Made by a program: the position numbers and the translations under genes. Source: Wallemia ichthyophaga EXF-994 (taxonomy: Eukaryota; Basidiomycota; Wallemiomycetes; Wallemiales; Wallemiaceae). Taken from it: a stretch of 64,000 nt of DNA. The stretch spans positions 188,762-252,761 of the forward strand of contig NW_008806286.1 in NCBI RefSeq assembly GCF_000400465.1, in the 5' to 3' direction. Within the stretch, counting starts at the first letter, position 1. Each line of letters opens with the position of its first letter. This document shows positions 1 through 11,200 of the stretch, piece by piece. The notes under the pieces were generated by a model that saw only the letters and a program-made list of their open reading frames with translations, did no database searches and was not told the DNA's origin.

Positions 1-11
1 GGTCATCTCCC

Positions 12-1905
12 ATGAGAGGTTTAGATAGAGATGACGAGAAGCCAGGCGGCAGGCGTGAGAATGGAAATTATATTAAAATATACGCACTGGTCTTGCTCTC
101 GCTGGCTTTGGCTGGCTGTACTTACACAAAAATGGTCGTCAACCTCCACAGTTGGCCACCTCATCACTACAAACCTCACTTGGCCTACGGCAAGAATGGC
201 GCTGTAGCAACGGAATCCAAGGAGTGCTCCGATATGGGCGTTGATATCCTCAAAAGAGGTGGAAACGCAGTCGATTCCGCTGTAACGTCTACTCTCTGTA
301 TCGGCGTTATGAACATGTTCTCATCCGGTATCGGAGGCGGCGGTTTCGCGCTGCATAGAACACCATCCGGAAATATATCATCTCTTGACTTCAGAGAGAC
401 TGCTCCCGCTGCGGCTTACCCATACATGTTCTTCGATTCTCCGTTGCATGCTCAAATAGGCGGTTTGGCTACAGCTACACCTGGAGAATTGGCTGGATTG
501 CAGGACCTGCATCAGGAGCACGGATCTATGGATTGGTACGATTTGGTTATGCCTGCCGCCCAATTGGCAAAGGGATGGGCTGTGCCGAAGGAGCTCGCTA
601 GGAGGCTGGACGTGCGTTGCCTTTGTCTGATATTTTATTGCTGACAAGTAGAAAAAGTTGAGTAGTAATTGGATTCTCACAGACCCCGTATGGAGAGAAT
701 GGTTAGCACCAAATGGCACAACATTGGCCGAGGGCGACTGGATAGAGAGACCAGCTTACGCCAAGACATTGGAGACGATCGCAGAGTATGGCGTTGATGC
801 CTTTTACAAGGTATGTTTGGATCTTGATTTCATTTGCTATCTAACACATCACAGGGCCACATTGGTGACTCATTTGTTGAAACTACAGCCAAATCTGGCG
901 GTATTCTCTCCAAATCAGACCTCGAAAGCTACAGCGTTGTCAAGGATCAAGGTCACAGTATGAATCTGCGCGGATTGGATATTCACACTTGCGGGTTTCC
1001 GACATCTGGGCCGGTGATGTTATTCATGCTGAACGCACTGGACGAGCTGGATATGTATCCGTCGCGTTCCAACAGCCCCGATGATCTGCACAAATTCATT
1101 GAAGTGATGAAATGTATGTGTCATGTTACGCTCATTCCTCTTGTTAATGCAGCATCCTAAAGTTGGATTTGCAGAACGCACCCGTATCGGCGATGAACCG
1201 TTTATGAATGACACTGCCCCAATGATGAACATGCTCAACAAGACATACGCTCAGGAAACTGCTGACCTCATCACGGACAAAACGCACACATGGGAGTATT
1301 ATGAGCCAGACTTCGAAGTACAGGATACACACGGTACTACCCACCTAACAATTGTAGATGAACAAGGGGGAGTAGTTACACTCACATCAACGATTAACGG
1401 CTGGTTCGGATCCCATGTGCTGGACACAGAAACAGGTATAATACTGAACAACGAAATGGACGACTTTAGTATACCTGGTCATCCTAACATGTTTGGTTTG
1501 TGGCCATCGCCTTACAACCACCCAGAGCCATTCAAGAGACCGTTATCATCGACGGCGCCGACGATTGTTCAGCGGGATGGAAAAATGCTAACTGCGATGG
1601 GTGGCAGTGGAGGTAGTCGTATATTCACCAGCGTATTCCAAACCCTCCTGCACATTCTCGGTGGCTCCGATCCATCATCGGCAATTGAAGCACCGCGAGT
1701 CCACGATCAGCTTTTCCCACCAATTGCAACATTTGAAAGCGGATTCAGTCCCAGGCTAATCAATGAAATGAAAGAGAGAGGGCACAACACTACAGTGTTT
1801 GATTTCAACCTCGGCGCGGCGAATGTCCAAGCCATAACGGCAGAAGATGGCACCTTGTTCGCGGCTTCTGATTCACGTAAAAATGGCATTGCAGCTGCTT
1901 ACTAG
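12..1905 (+). CDS. Gamma-glutamyltransferase (glutathione hydrolase)
   Basis: This enzyme removes the gamma-glutamyl group of glutathione and its conjugates, normally in the vacuole or at the membrane. The protein starts with a short charged tail and one hydrophobic segment at about residues 22-38 (a type II anchor). The family sequence follows: GNAVDSAV, GIGGGGFA and FRETAP. The last exon holds the autoprocessing site HGTTHL, whose second Thr is the expected nucleophile, and the GGSGGSRI oxyanion loop. It has four exons: about 12-617, about 674-810, 855-1113 and 1163-1905. The last two junctions keep frame (KFGFAERT across the join); the first junction is uncertain. Only 11 bases precede the ATG and the frame upstream is open, so the start could lie outside the window. 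It converges on the GDT1 gene. Confidence 0.88.
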
Positions 1906-1992
1906 ATTGTCAACGACCTTAGTATCGAAATTTATATGTTGTATAAAATACATTATTAGAGTTCTATCAATCTGTGCTTTTGGTGGGTATTC

Positions 1993-2934
1993 TTAAACTT
2001 GGATAGCAGGGGAAGTCATGGTTACCAGTATGTCCCAGACATATACGAATCCTGTGAGAGTGAGAGGGGGTGAGGAGACAGGTGAAAATCCTCACCGAAA
2101 AGAATAAATAGGGCAGAGCCACCATATGTGACTGGAGGGAAGATGAGAATAAGACTTGCGAATGAATGTGTCACCGACCTGATTTTATAGATATTCTCGA
2201 TGCGACAATGCGTCCGCCAAGCACTGCGACAGCAGTGCACATAGCGTGACCCAAACTAGTACCAAATGCAACAGTTTTCCATCCATGAGCGGCAGCCAAA
2301 GCGATGGTAGATATTTGGCTACGATCACCCCACTCGCCTAGGAAAGTGAGAGCAAAAGCCTGTACGAAAGCGGGGCTGAATACGGTGATTAATAACTCCC
2401 TAAAAGTGTCAAAAGTTGTCTTTTTGCGTGATTGAGCAGTGGGTTTGGGGAGTTCGTCGTCTTTGTGTTCTATTTCTTGTATCGCTTCTTGCATATCCTC
2501 CTCAACTTCCTTACTGCCACCCTGCATCGCTTTGGCATCCAAGTACATCTTTATTCCAAATACGAGGAATAGGACAGCTGCCATTACTTGTGTATAAGTC
2601 TTGGGGAGGATTGCGGGTAGTATTTGTCCCAGCAGCGCTGAGAGTACAGACATGGCGGCAAGTGCACCAAATGAACCACTAAATACGATTAGTTGCGGGC
2701 TTCTCATAGCGAGAATTGCAGCTGGACGCGTAATTAGGCTGGAGTGCCTGAGCAGTGAACAAGCCCACCGATCAGAAATGTCTTATCACCGACTTCAGAA
2801 ACGACTATCATAGCAATAGACTTGGATTGATTGTTATTGGGATGAATTGTGAGTAAAATTGCACTGACCTGCCATAGTACACTCATATCTATTCCTCCAG
2901 TCGCTGAGCTCTTCGAAGTCGTGGAACAACTCAT
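1993..2934 (-). CDS. GDT1: GDT1/TMEM165 family Ca2+/Mn2+ transporter
   Basis: UPF0016/GDT1 proteins are Golgi cation/H+ antiporters that import Ca2+ and Mn2+ for glycosylation. Both signature repeats are present: EVGDKTF in the N-terminal half and EWGDRSQ in the C-terminal half, each followed by hydrophobic helices, with an acidic cytosolic loop between them. I read five exons. After the start MSCSTTSK, the exon holding SEVGDKTFLI splices to AAILAMRSP, and two short 3' exons add VTYGGSALFILFG and FVYVWDILV before the stop at 1993. The tail matches the last helix expected in the family. A later in-frame start (MSVLWQ) is possible. It converges on the glutamyltransferase gene, 87 bp away. Confidence 0.85.
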
Positions 2935-3056
2935 TTACGTACTAAGCGCAGTAATTTCAAACAAAAGAATATATTTATACGCATTTGGCGTTTTTTATAC
3001 ACATCGTTCTATACTTTGGTATTACTTTACTCCAGTTTCGTAGTGTTTTAGCTGGA

Positions 3057-6000
3057 TTAGCGAGGATCCTCGATCTTGCAAGTGACGAATATCTGAACAG
3101 GCGCGTTAGTATGCCTCACCGCATAAACACCACTTACATCATCAACATCTTTAAATTGTCGCTCGCTATCACCCTCTCTGCGCGATCTACCAACCGACTC
3201 TCTTTCACTCCAGTACTCAATCTGATTGTGGCCATTGTCCGTCTTGGTAGTTGTTGGCATCCACACTCTCTCGCCAGTGTCAGGATCTTGAACTGCGTTG
3301 AACCATCTAGGCTTGTGTGGAGGTAATTTACCCATTTCTCTCTCTTTACGCGTCCCACGTTGTTTCTCTTCGTTGCGAATCTTGAGATCATTGGCGAGAT
3401 CATACAGTCCAATTTCAAATGCACGCTGATCTGGTCGAAGTCTACAATCCGTAGATGGCAACCAAGGTCTCAGGTCAGGTCGATCAATTGGTTTCATTGT
3501 CGATAATCTATCGCCGGGTAAATCGTTCAACGTTATTGCGAATTGCGGTAAATTGAATGGTGTCTTTGGTTTTGCTGAATTCTTCCAAAGCAGCAAGTAC
3601 TCTGAAGAATTTTCTACTTGCTGATCGGCATTGATTTCATCAGTCTCGTTGTCAACCTTCTTCGCAACAAGCTGAGTCACCCATCTACCCGCAATCACCC
3701 ACTCGCGTTTCTTCTGGCTGTTAGTTACAAATCCTTTTATTTCCTGCCCCTTGCCCCTCCATGGACGAGCCTTGAATGTCAAAGTGCATGACTCGCCAGT
3801 GCGGTGATTAAGGACAACCATATCGCCAAAGTGATCAATAACTGGAGATGCTGTTACAAACCCAGTAACTGCCGTTGTAACCTTTTTCCAACTGTAATGC
3901 TCAATTATCAACTCTTCTCCAGTAACTTTGCATTTCTCTCTTGGGTATGTTACACCTTCCTTGGCCCAAGCTGCAGGAATCTTCAACTCAGCATGTGCAA
4001 TACCAGTTGGACGAATCTCAAATGAGGTACCCATAAATTTATTTTTTGCATCAACTTCTCCCTTGTAAATCCATCTTGGATTCTCACCCCAACAAGCTGA
4101 CATGGGAGGATGATGGCTGACCTGCTCGCTAAAGTAACGATACTGCTTGTCAAATCTGCAGTACTCAAACGTTTCACCGAGCATTGGATTGAAAGGTTTA
4201 GCTATTCTGTTCATTGTCGAACTGTAATTGGATGCTGCGAACGCTGCAACGTATGCAACTCTTTTGAGTGGATCTTGACTATTTACTGCAGCATCTAAAC
4301 ACTCAGTGAACTCCATATCCTCAGCCATTCTTTGAAGCATCGATGTAGGCTCATTGAATGTCACGGGGAATGATATCTTTGTAAGATCTTTGCCAATTGA
4401 GCTTTTTAATACACTCCACAAACTCATTGGCGGACGTTTGTCATCTGATATCGGCATACCATCTCTAAGCTTTTCGTATGGTACGTATGGAGTGAGATCT
4501 TCAACAGGTGGATCATGCTTCTTTTCTGTCTCGCTGACCTCCTGTGTCATGGGCAAATTACCTTCTTCTACGGCATCGAAAAAGTCATCATCATCATCAT
4601 CATCATCTTCTGAAGATGACGTAACTCTGGCCATGGGAGATGGACGTTGATCATCGTTGATAGGAGCGTGATGAGCAGCTTGTGGAGGTGCACTAACACC
4701 ACTTTCATCTTGTTTGTGTGCGGCGTAAATGTTACCTTCTGCTCTAGCAGGTGCTGATTCCTTTGAATCAATAACAGCTGCTTTCATCGGTGGAGAGAGA
4801 GTCGAAGTGCCTGCAGCAGCACCATGTAAATGATGCTTAGTGTGCTTGAGAGCCTTGCGACGATCCTCTTGAGCTTTGTGAACGTTTTCCAATTCGCCTT
4901 CAACTTTGGCAGTTTCTACGGCGATAGTTGCAATATTCTCCTCCCACAGTTTAGCAGTCTCACGTTCGTGTTGAAGTGACTTTCTGTAGTAAATTTCTCT
5001 TTCATTAACCATTGATTGCCATCCAGCGATGAGTGAGCTTAGCGTTTGTATTGATCCCTTCAACGCTTCTTTCCGTTCATTGTGCGTGTCGTTATCACCC
5101 TCAAAGTCATCCTTGAGGAAGGTGTTGATAAGCTTTTATGGTGTTAGTTTTTTTTATAGAAATTGGATTGCAATGACTGACACTTTCAGTGGCTTCAATG
5201 TGCGCAGAGAGCTTTTGACCCTCATGTTCAAATGTACCGTTATGTGGAACAGCATTTACATTGTAGCTCTCAACAGTCTCGGCAATAGAGTTTGAGTCAG
5301 AACCACCCTTCTGACTCTGGAAATCAGCAAGCGAAGTTCTTGAATCGTGGCGGCCATGAATGCTGGAAGACGAGTCATAAAGGAAGGGGGATCTTGGTGC
5401 ATCCATAGAAGGATTTTTATCACCATTGTTGATATCTTGCACAGTGAGACTGATTGCCTGCTTCCATGATGCGGCATCGGTTGGATGGTCAGCTCTGACT
5501 AAGAATTTGTTGTTGTGGGAGTGAATTTCGAATTTTCTGCTATCACCGCCTTTGTCTTCCTTCAATTTACCATACTCCAAGTTAATGGCACCTCTAGACA
5601 GCTGCTTGGCTTCATCTTCAGCTGAGAGGTAGTAGTTGAGGATGCCATCTTGGAGGACAAAGTGTCGGTTATGCCAACCAGTGGCGAGATTAACGTACTT
5701 CTTAAGGGTACCTTTCTTATTTCTACTTTGGAAGTTGTGAGCGTTAGGTTTTTGCCTCTCCTGGAGTTTAACGAAGGATTTAATCTGATCGTCTTTGCAA
5801 GAACTCAAGAGGGACAGGTTACGACTGTCAACGATTGACGAAGATGCATTAGCGTTTTCGAAGGCAGCTTTTAAGAGAGGAAAGTCTTTGTTTGTAACTG
5901 CGGAATGTAAGAGGGTAGAACCGGAGTGGCTGTCAATGTAACTGAGATCGATAATGGGAGAGCAGGGGAGTTTGAGGAGGTCAATGAGGTCCTGGCCAGT

Positions 6001-6465
6001 ATTTTTGTCCTGTGAAGACGGCCGTATGTACTCGGCCACTAGGTGACGAAATTCGTCGTTCAACTTGGATTGAGAGTCATGGATAATCAAAGCGCAAGCG
6101 TCAGATTTACAGACTTGGATAGCAGAGCGAGAGTGGTTGTTGCGTATAGAGTCGTTGATGGAAGGGCTGTTGATCAGCAATTCAACTACGTCAGATCTAC
6201 CGAGGGAAGAAGCGATGTGGAGTGGAGTGTTGCCATCGGGATCAGTCTCATTAATGTCGATACCGTTAAAAGAGATAATTTGTTGGATTGTGGATGGATT
6301 TGCAGCTTTTACGGCGAGGAGGAGGATTCCTTGGGTGGAATTGGATGAATCCTTTGAATCAGAGGAATCAGAGTGAAGTAATTGAGAAATAGCGTCTGTA
6401 TCATTTGATTGGAAATATTTAAGTAAATTAAACGTTTTCATGGGATCAACTCCCTCGGCGGACAT
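3057..6465 (-). CDS. Oxysterol-binding protein homologue (ankyrin-PH-FFAT-ORD)
   Basis: This is a lipid-transfer protein of the OSBP/Osh1-3 class that exchanges sterol and PI4P at ER contact sites. Two exons (6465-5182 and 5132-3057) join in frame to give 1,119 residues. Domains in order: ankyrin repeats (residues about 45-230, with [10 protein letters not shown] and SGSTLLHSA), a PH domain (about 252-350, [14 protein letters not shown]), an acidic FFAT-type motif DDFFDAVEE that would bind VAP in the ER, and an ORD with the hallmark EQVSHHPP. The ankyrin-PH-ORD order matches yeast Osh1/Osh2. Its start codon lies only 29 bp from that of the divergent HSH49 gene. Confidence 0.92.
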
Positions 6466-6494
6466 GATGGCTGTATCCTTCCAAGATTCCAGTC

Positions 6495-7433
6495 ATGTCG
6501 AATATACCAGGCAAAGATGGTGAGTTTTTTTATTTCTAGTCTCAAATCAAAGCCGACTATTAGAATCTCAGTCGATCGCAATCAAGAGGCTACTATTTAC
6601 ATCGGAAATATCCCAGAAGCTGTATCTGACGCTATTATATGGGAATTGATGCTACAAGCTGGTCCTGTCTCTAGTGTCCACCTGCCTAAAGATCGTGTCT
6701 CCATGTCCCATCAAGGATTTGGTTTCTGCGAGTTTGTCAACGATGAAGACGCTGAGTATGCGTGTAAGATTATGAACCAGATAAAGCTATACGGCAAGCC
6801 AATAAGAGTTAATAAGGTGGGTAGTTTATTCGGAATCCCCTGTACCCCGCTAAGTACGCTCAAATCCCAGGCATCAACTGATAGGAAGCAAATGGACGTC
6901 GGCGCTAACCTCTTTATCGGTAATCTTGATCCTTCAGTCGATGAGCGCTTGCTCTTTGACACTTTCTCTACATTTGGCCTTATGATGGATGTTGCAAAGG
7001 TGTGTTGCTTTCTTTTATGCCTTTTTTCACCTCTGAAACCTCAAAGATAGCGCGGGATGACACAGGTTACTCAAAAGGCTACGGTTTCATTCAGTACAAC
7101 GACTTTGACAGCTCGGATCAGGCGATAACCGCAATGAATGGTCAATATCTCGTTAACAAGCCACTTACTGTCGATTACGCATTCAAGAAGGACGGAAAGG
7201 GTGAGAGACATGGTACAGACGCAGAGAGAATGCTGGCTGGTGAGGCTAAACGCAACAATGCACTTCCAATGCCTGGCGCTATTCCTGGTCAGCCATTCAT
7301 GCAATATCAGGGTATGTTTGCAGGTGCATTATCTGGTAATCAAGGTGCTATGTCTGCTCAACCACCTGGTGCACCACTGCCATTTGGATTCACACCTGCA
7401 CCACCACCGCCTGCACCTTATGGATTTAGCTAA
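6495..7433 (+). CDS. HSH49: Splicing factor 3b subunit 4 (SF3B4/Hsh49)
   Basis: This U2 snRNP SF3b component contacts pre-mRNA near the branch site. Four exons (6495-6519, 6572-6816, 6871-6999, 7047-7433) join without frame loss into 261 residues. It has two RRMs: the first with TIYIGN and GFGFCEF, the second with LFIGNL and GYGFIQY. The linker and the PNAHGERH-like segment after RRM2 (here [14 protein letters not shown]) are typical of SF3B4. A Pro/Gly/Ala-rich tail follows. The first exon codes for only eight residues, MSNIPGKD. It is divergent from the oxysterol-binding protein gene. Confidence 0.93.
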
Positions 7434-7496
7434 ATTTGTACATGTATATTGATTATTTATTGGAACATTCACCCAGACCGGTATCCAAACCCGGCA

Positions 7497-7621
7497 CCGA
7501 AACCGAGACCGAGACCGAGACCGAAATCCCCAACGAGATTTGGAAGGGGGCTGTGAGATAGGTGTATGATTCATATGTGGAGGTATGAAATATAAGGTAT
7601 GAGGTATGAGATATGAGATAT
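7497..7621. repeat. Short degenerate tandem repeats
   Basis: The 3' side of HSH49 holds a hexamer run of CCGAGA/CCGAAA at about 7497-7526, then an AGGTATGA/GATATGA-type run at about 7581-7621. These are simple-sequence tracts with no coding sense. The rest of 7434-7743 shows no gene. Confidence 0.7.
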
Positions 7622-7743
7622 TCGCTTATTCGGTATCTTTTGGATTGTTGTAGTGTCAGTGGCAATGGGAAATTCAACGGCAATGTCAATTAATATATGC
7701 AAAACAGTCTCAATTGTATTTAATAATGTTTGATAGTATTTAA

Positions 7744-7989
7744 TTACATCCCAGCCATCTCCGTAGAATGGCCGTCGAATGCATGTCTTGAGGCGGTGTA
7801 ATTGGCATACAGATAAGCTGCAGCACCAGCAACGATTAAATCCATTATATAAATATACATCTCCACATCCAATCCCGATACGCCTGCCTGCCCGGATGAT
7901 TCAGTTACAAAAGATTGCGTGGGCTGAAGTTTGAACAGAGCCAATAGCGGTATTGACGGTAGCAGTGGAATCAGCGTTATCATCCACAC
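7744..7989 (-). CDS. Small two-helix membrane protein, unknown
   Basis: This is an uninterrupted ATG-to-stop frame of 81 residues. It begins with a hydrophobic stretch (residues about 3-18, ITLIPLLPSIPLLALF) and has a second near residues 43-62 (YIYIMDLIVAGAAAYLYANY), followed by a short polar tail. I do not recognise the family. Its position between HSH49 and OLE1, in a space otherwise without a gene, and its coherent membrane pattern argue for a real gene. A chance frame cannot be excluded. Confidence 0.45.
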   Translation of the reverse strand: MWMITLIPLLPSIPLLALFKLQPTQSFVTESSGQAGVSGLDVEMYIYIMDLIVAGAAAYLYANYTASRHAFDGHSTEMAGM

Positions 7990-8099
7990 GCAAAGTACAG
8001 CCGTATTTATTTGTGTAATTTTTGACTATTTAAGATATTTCATTGGGGATGATAGCTTCTTTAGATTAAACCGCGATCAAGTAAAGGATAATCTCAGCA

Positions 8100-9809
8100 A
8101 TGGCGTTTGAGCAAGTTGTACCGCCACCAGCAGCTACGGCAGCTACTCCAGCTACTCCAGCTTCCCCAGTCTCCTCAATGAGCGCACCAATGTCACCGCC
8201 TTTGACGGACCAGAAGGGCGAATCAGACGCATATATCAGTGACAACGAGCTGCCACCTCCTTTGAACAAGGATACAGATCGTCGGTTGTTTCTTTTCGCC
8301 ACACGAACCATTCTCACATCCCTTGTAGGCCCTGCAGACGCTGATATCGAAGACAACTACGTTCAGAGAACTCTAGCAAATGCAAAGCCTAAGCCACCAA
8401 TCACTTGGTCTACTTTGCTGGGTGAAATTAATTACATTTCGACTACACTTTTACTTGGAGTGCCCATCATTTCCATCTATGGCGCTTTAACTACAGAGTT
8501 GAAATGGCAAACAGCCCTTTTCAGTGTTCTCTACTATTTCTTCACTGGTTTGGGTATCACTGCTGGATACCACAGATTATGGGCTCATAGAGCATATAAC
8601 GCTTCTTTACCCCTTCAATATTTCCTTTGTCTCGCTGGCTCGGGCGCTTGTGAAGGTTCCATCAAGTGGTGGTCTAGAGGCCACAGAGCCCATCACAGAT
8701 ATACCGATACCGAACTTGACCCTTACAACGCTCATCGCGGTTTCTGGTACTCTCACGTTGGTTGGATGCTTGTCAAACCACGTATCAAGCCAGGTGTTGC
8801 TGATATCTCTGATTTGATCAAGAACCCTGTGATTAGATTCCAACAAAAGCATTACGTTAAGTTATTGCTCATCATGGGTTTCATTATTCCAACTGTTTTA
8901 CCTGGTTTATTATGGGGTGATTACCGCGGTGGTTACTTTTACGCTGGTGCTGCTCGCTTGTTATTCGTTCACCACTCCACATTCTGTGTAAACAGTTTAG
9001 CACATTGGTTAGGTGAACAACCATTCGATGATAAAAACACACCAAGAAATCACTTTATCACTGCTTTATGTACTGTCGGTGAAGGCTACCACAACTTCCA
9101 TCATCAATTCCCAATGGACTTTAGAAACGCTATCAGATGGTACCAATATGACCCAACTAAATGGTTCATTAGCGTTTGTTACGCACTCGGTTTAGCCACG
9201 CATTTGAAAATGTTCCCATCAAATGAGATTAAGAAGGGTGAATACACAATGGAATTGAAAAAATTGGAAAGAGTTGGTGAAGAAATCAATTGGCCAATTG
9301 ACTCGAATGAGTTACCAGTTATTTCATGGACTTCATTTCAACAGCAAGCTAAAGAGAGACCACTGGTTTTGATTCATGGTTTCATTCATGATGTGTCTTC
9401 ATTTATGGATGAACACCCAGGTGGAAAGCACCTCTTGTCAAAGCAAGTTGGTAAGGATGGTACAACGGCCTTCTTTGGTGGTGTATACGATCACTCCAAT
9501 GCCGCTCACAACCTGCTCGCAATGATGAGAGTTGGTATTCTCGATGGTGGTATGGAAGTGGAGATACTCAAGATAGAAGAAGCACAAGCTAAGAAGAAGG
9601 AGCAAGCGCTGTCTATTGTTAAGGATATAGAGAATGAGCAAGACAGGAAGCGTGCGCACGACGAAGCAATGAAGGATGTCAAGAGGATTGAGCATGAGAT
9701 GCAATTAGCCTTGCTGAGAGCACCACCTCAACAAGTGAGATCGAGGAAGGCCACGGATTACTTCCCACCATCCCAACAACTCAGCATAAAGAAGCAGGCT
9801 GATAGTTAG
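8100..9809 (+). CDS. OLE1: Stearoyl-CoA delta-9 desaturase with cytochrome b5 domain
   Basis: This ER enzyme inserts the delta-9 double bond into palmitoyl- and stearoyl-CoA. It is a single exon of 569 residues. Three histidine boxes are visible: HRLWAH, HRAHHRY and HNFHHQFP, with four hydrophobic helices around them. The C-terminal third carries a fused cytochrome b5 domain with the heme motif HPGGK and a second heme His in the YDHSNAAHN segment. This fusion is the normal fungal Ole1 form. A long charged, coiled tail (KKKEQALS to ARAPPQQ) follows the b5 domain. The N-terminus is Pro/Ala-rich and polar. Confidence 0.96.
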   Translation: MAFEQVVPPPAATAATPATPASPVSSMSAPMSPPLTDQKGESDAYISDNELPPPLNKDTDRRLFLFATRTILTSLVGPADADIEDNYVQRTLANAKPKPPITWSTLLGEINYISTTLLLGVPIISIYGALTTELKWQTALFSVLYYFFTGLGITAGYHRLWAHRAYNASLPLQYFLCLAGSGACEGSIKWWSRGHRAHHRYTDTELDPYNAHRGFWYSHVGWMLVKPRIKPGVADISDLIKNPVIRFQQKHYVKLLLIMGFIIPTVLPGLLWGDYRGGYFYAGAARLLFVHHSTFCVNSLAHWLGEQPFDDKNTPRNHFITALCTVGEGYHNFHHQFPMDFRNAIRWYQYDPTKWFISVCYALGLATHLKMFPSNEIKKGEYTMELKKLERVGEEINWPIDSNELPVISWTSFQQQAKERPLVLIHGFIHDVSSFMDEHPGGKHLLSKQVGKDGTTAFFGGVYDHSNAAHNLLAMMRVGILDGGMEVEILKIEEAQAKKKEQALSIVKDIENEQDRKRAHDEAMKDVKRIEHEMQLALLRAPPQQVRSRKATDYFPPSQQLSIKKQADS

Positions 9810-10036
9810 CTGTGCTGCTTCTTTTTTGCTATATTCTTGATGTCACTTTAACGTTCTTCTTTTGGCTATCTTTGTCTCTATTTCAACTCACTTCTCTATT
9901 TTTAACGATCTAGAATTGCAAATGTTTTCTTGCTGTGGTTATAACGAAAATCTTCAAATAAATTTCGAAACGTGTATTTGATTTGATATATTGAATTATT
10001 ACATAAAATTACAAATTGTGAAGATGTTGGAGATAA

Positions 10037-10502
10037 TTACTCATCCCAATCGAATTCTGGTTGTTCAGTCTCACCAGCATCTTGGGCCTTGCTAGCAAGA
10101 GAAGCTTGATGATGACGAAATTTAGCCAAATAAATTCTGAGAAGCTGAGTGTAATTCTCAAATCCCAATGCGGACATGGAGTGAATCAGGTCTTCGCCGT
10201 TAATCGTCTTCCTCTTTTCCAACAAAGATCTCTCTTGAGCTTCAGAGGTGATGAAAGAGATGAACTCAGAAACGCATTCTTGAACAGATTCCTTTGAATC
10301 TTTAGAAATTTTAACGTTATCAGGTAGAGAATTTTTCATAATTCTAGCGACGTTTGCGATCTGAGGTGGGTGAGTGGATATAGGTATAATAGGTGTAAAT
10401 TACAGGGAGGAATCTGTCTTGCTCTTTAAACTCGCCTAATTCCGAATCAGTGAAATTTGGTGTATGCTTTAATGGCTGTATTGGATTAATTGGAATTGAC
10501 AT
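10037..10502 (-). CDS. HAP3: CCAAT-binding factor subunit Hap3 (NF-YB)
   Basis: This is the histone-fold subunit of the HAP/NF-Y complex that binds CCAAT boxes with Hap2 and Hap5. Two exons (10502-10404 and 10360-10037) join exactly at [11 protein letters not shown] to give 140 residues. The core reads [50 protein letters not shown]: the NF-YB DNA-binding and histone-fold signature. An acidic tail ends in EFDWDE. Its ATG is 20 bp from the ATG of the divergent TFIIA gene. Confidence 0.95.
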
Positions 10503-10522
10503 GATTGTTGTCCAGAGCAGCC

Positions 10523-11111
10523 ATGTCGAATAAGATCGTTGAAGACGTCTATAGCGGCGTTATAAATGACGTTTCAAAGAACGTTAAATACGATTTTGAG
10601 GAGATGGGTATTGAAGATATCGTTTTACAGGAATTGCTAAGCGTTGGTCCACGAATTGGATTTATAGGTTGGGCTAATGATTTGTTAGATATGGCAGCAT
10701 AAACTGGATGATAACAATAACAACAATCCATCAAACGATGATAATAACATTCTACAGTCTTTGATTAATCAGCAGCAGTCATTACAACAACAAGCAACTT
10801 CTTCAACCAATTTCAAGCAAGATTCAAATAAAATAAGCCTCGATGATTTCGACGATAATAAGGATTCTAAATCAAATGATAAGATTAAAGAGATGGATAA
10901 TGACGATGACAACGCTATAAACTCAGATCTAGACGACGACGACGACGACGACGATAACGATTTGGATTCTAATGATGATATAGTACTCTGCTTATACGAT
11001 AAAGTACAAAGGGTTAAAAACAAGTGGAGAATGCAACTAAAGGATGGTATTATATCGATAAACAACAAAGATTACTTATTCTCAAAGTGCTCTGGTGAAT
11101 TCGAGTGGTAA
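10523..11111 (+). CDS. TOA1: TFIIA large subunit (alpha/beta)
   Basis: This general transcription factor subunit stabilises TBP on TATA DNA. Two exons (10523-10642 and 10698-11111) give 177 residues. The N-terminal helical domain reads NKIVEDVYSGVINDV. A Gln/Asn-rich linker and an Asp-rich acidic block follow (nine Asp in a row region near 10935-10960). The C-terminal beta-barrel ends with the hallmark KNKWRMQLKDGI, DYLFSK, GEFEW. This is short for the family because the linker is reduced. It shares a tiny divergent promoter with HAP3. Confidence 0.95.
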
Positions 11112-11200
11112 AGCACAATGTACTTAACATATATATCCTCTTTCTCTTTTTCTTTGTTTTTCATTCGATCAGATGATGTTCCACCTCTTCCACCACCTCT

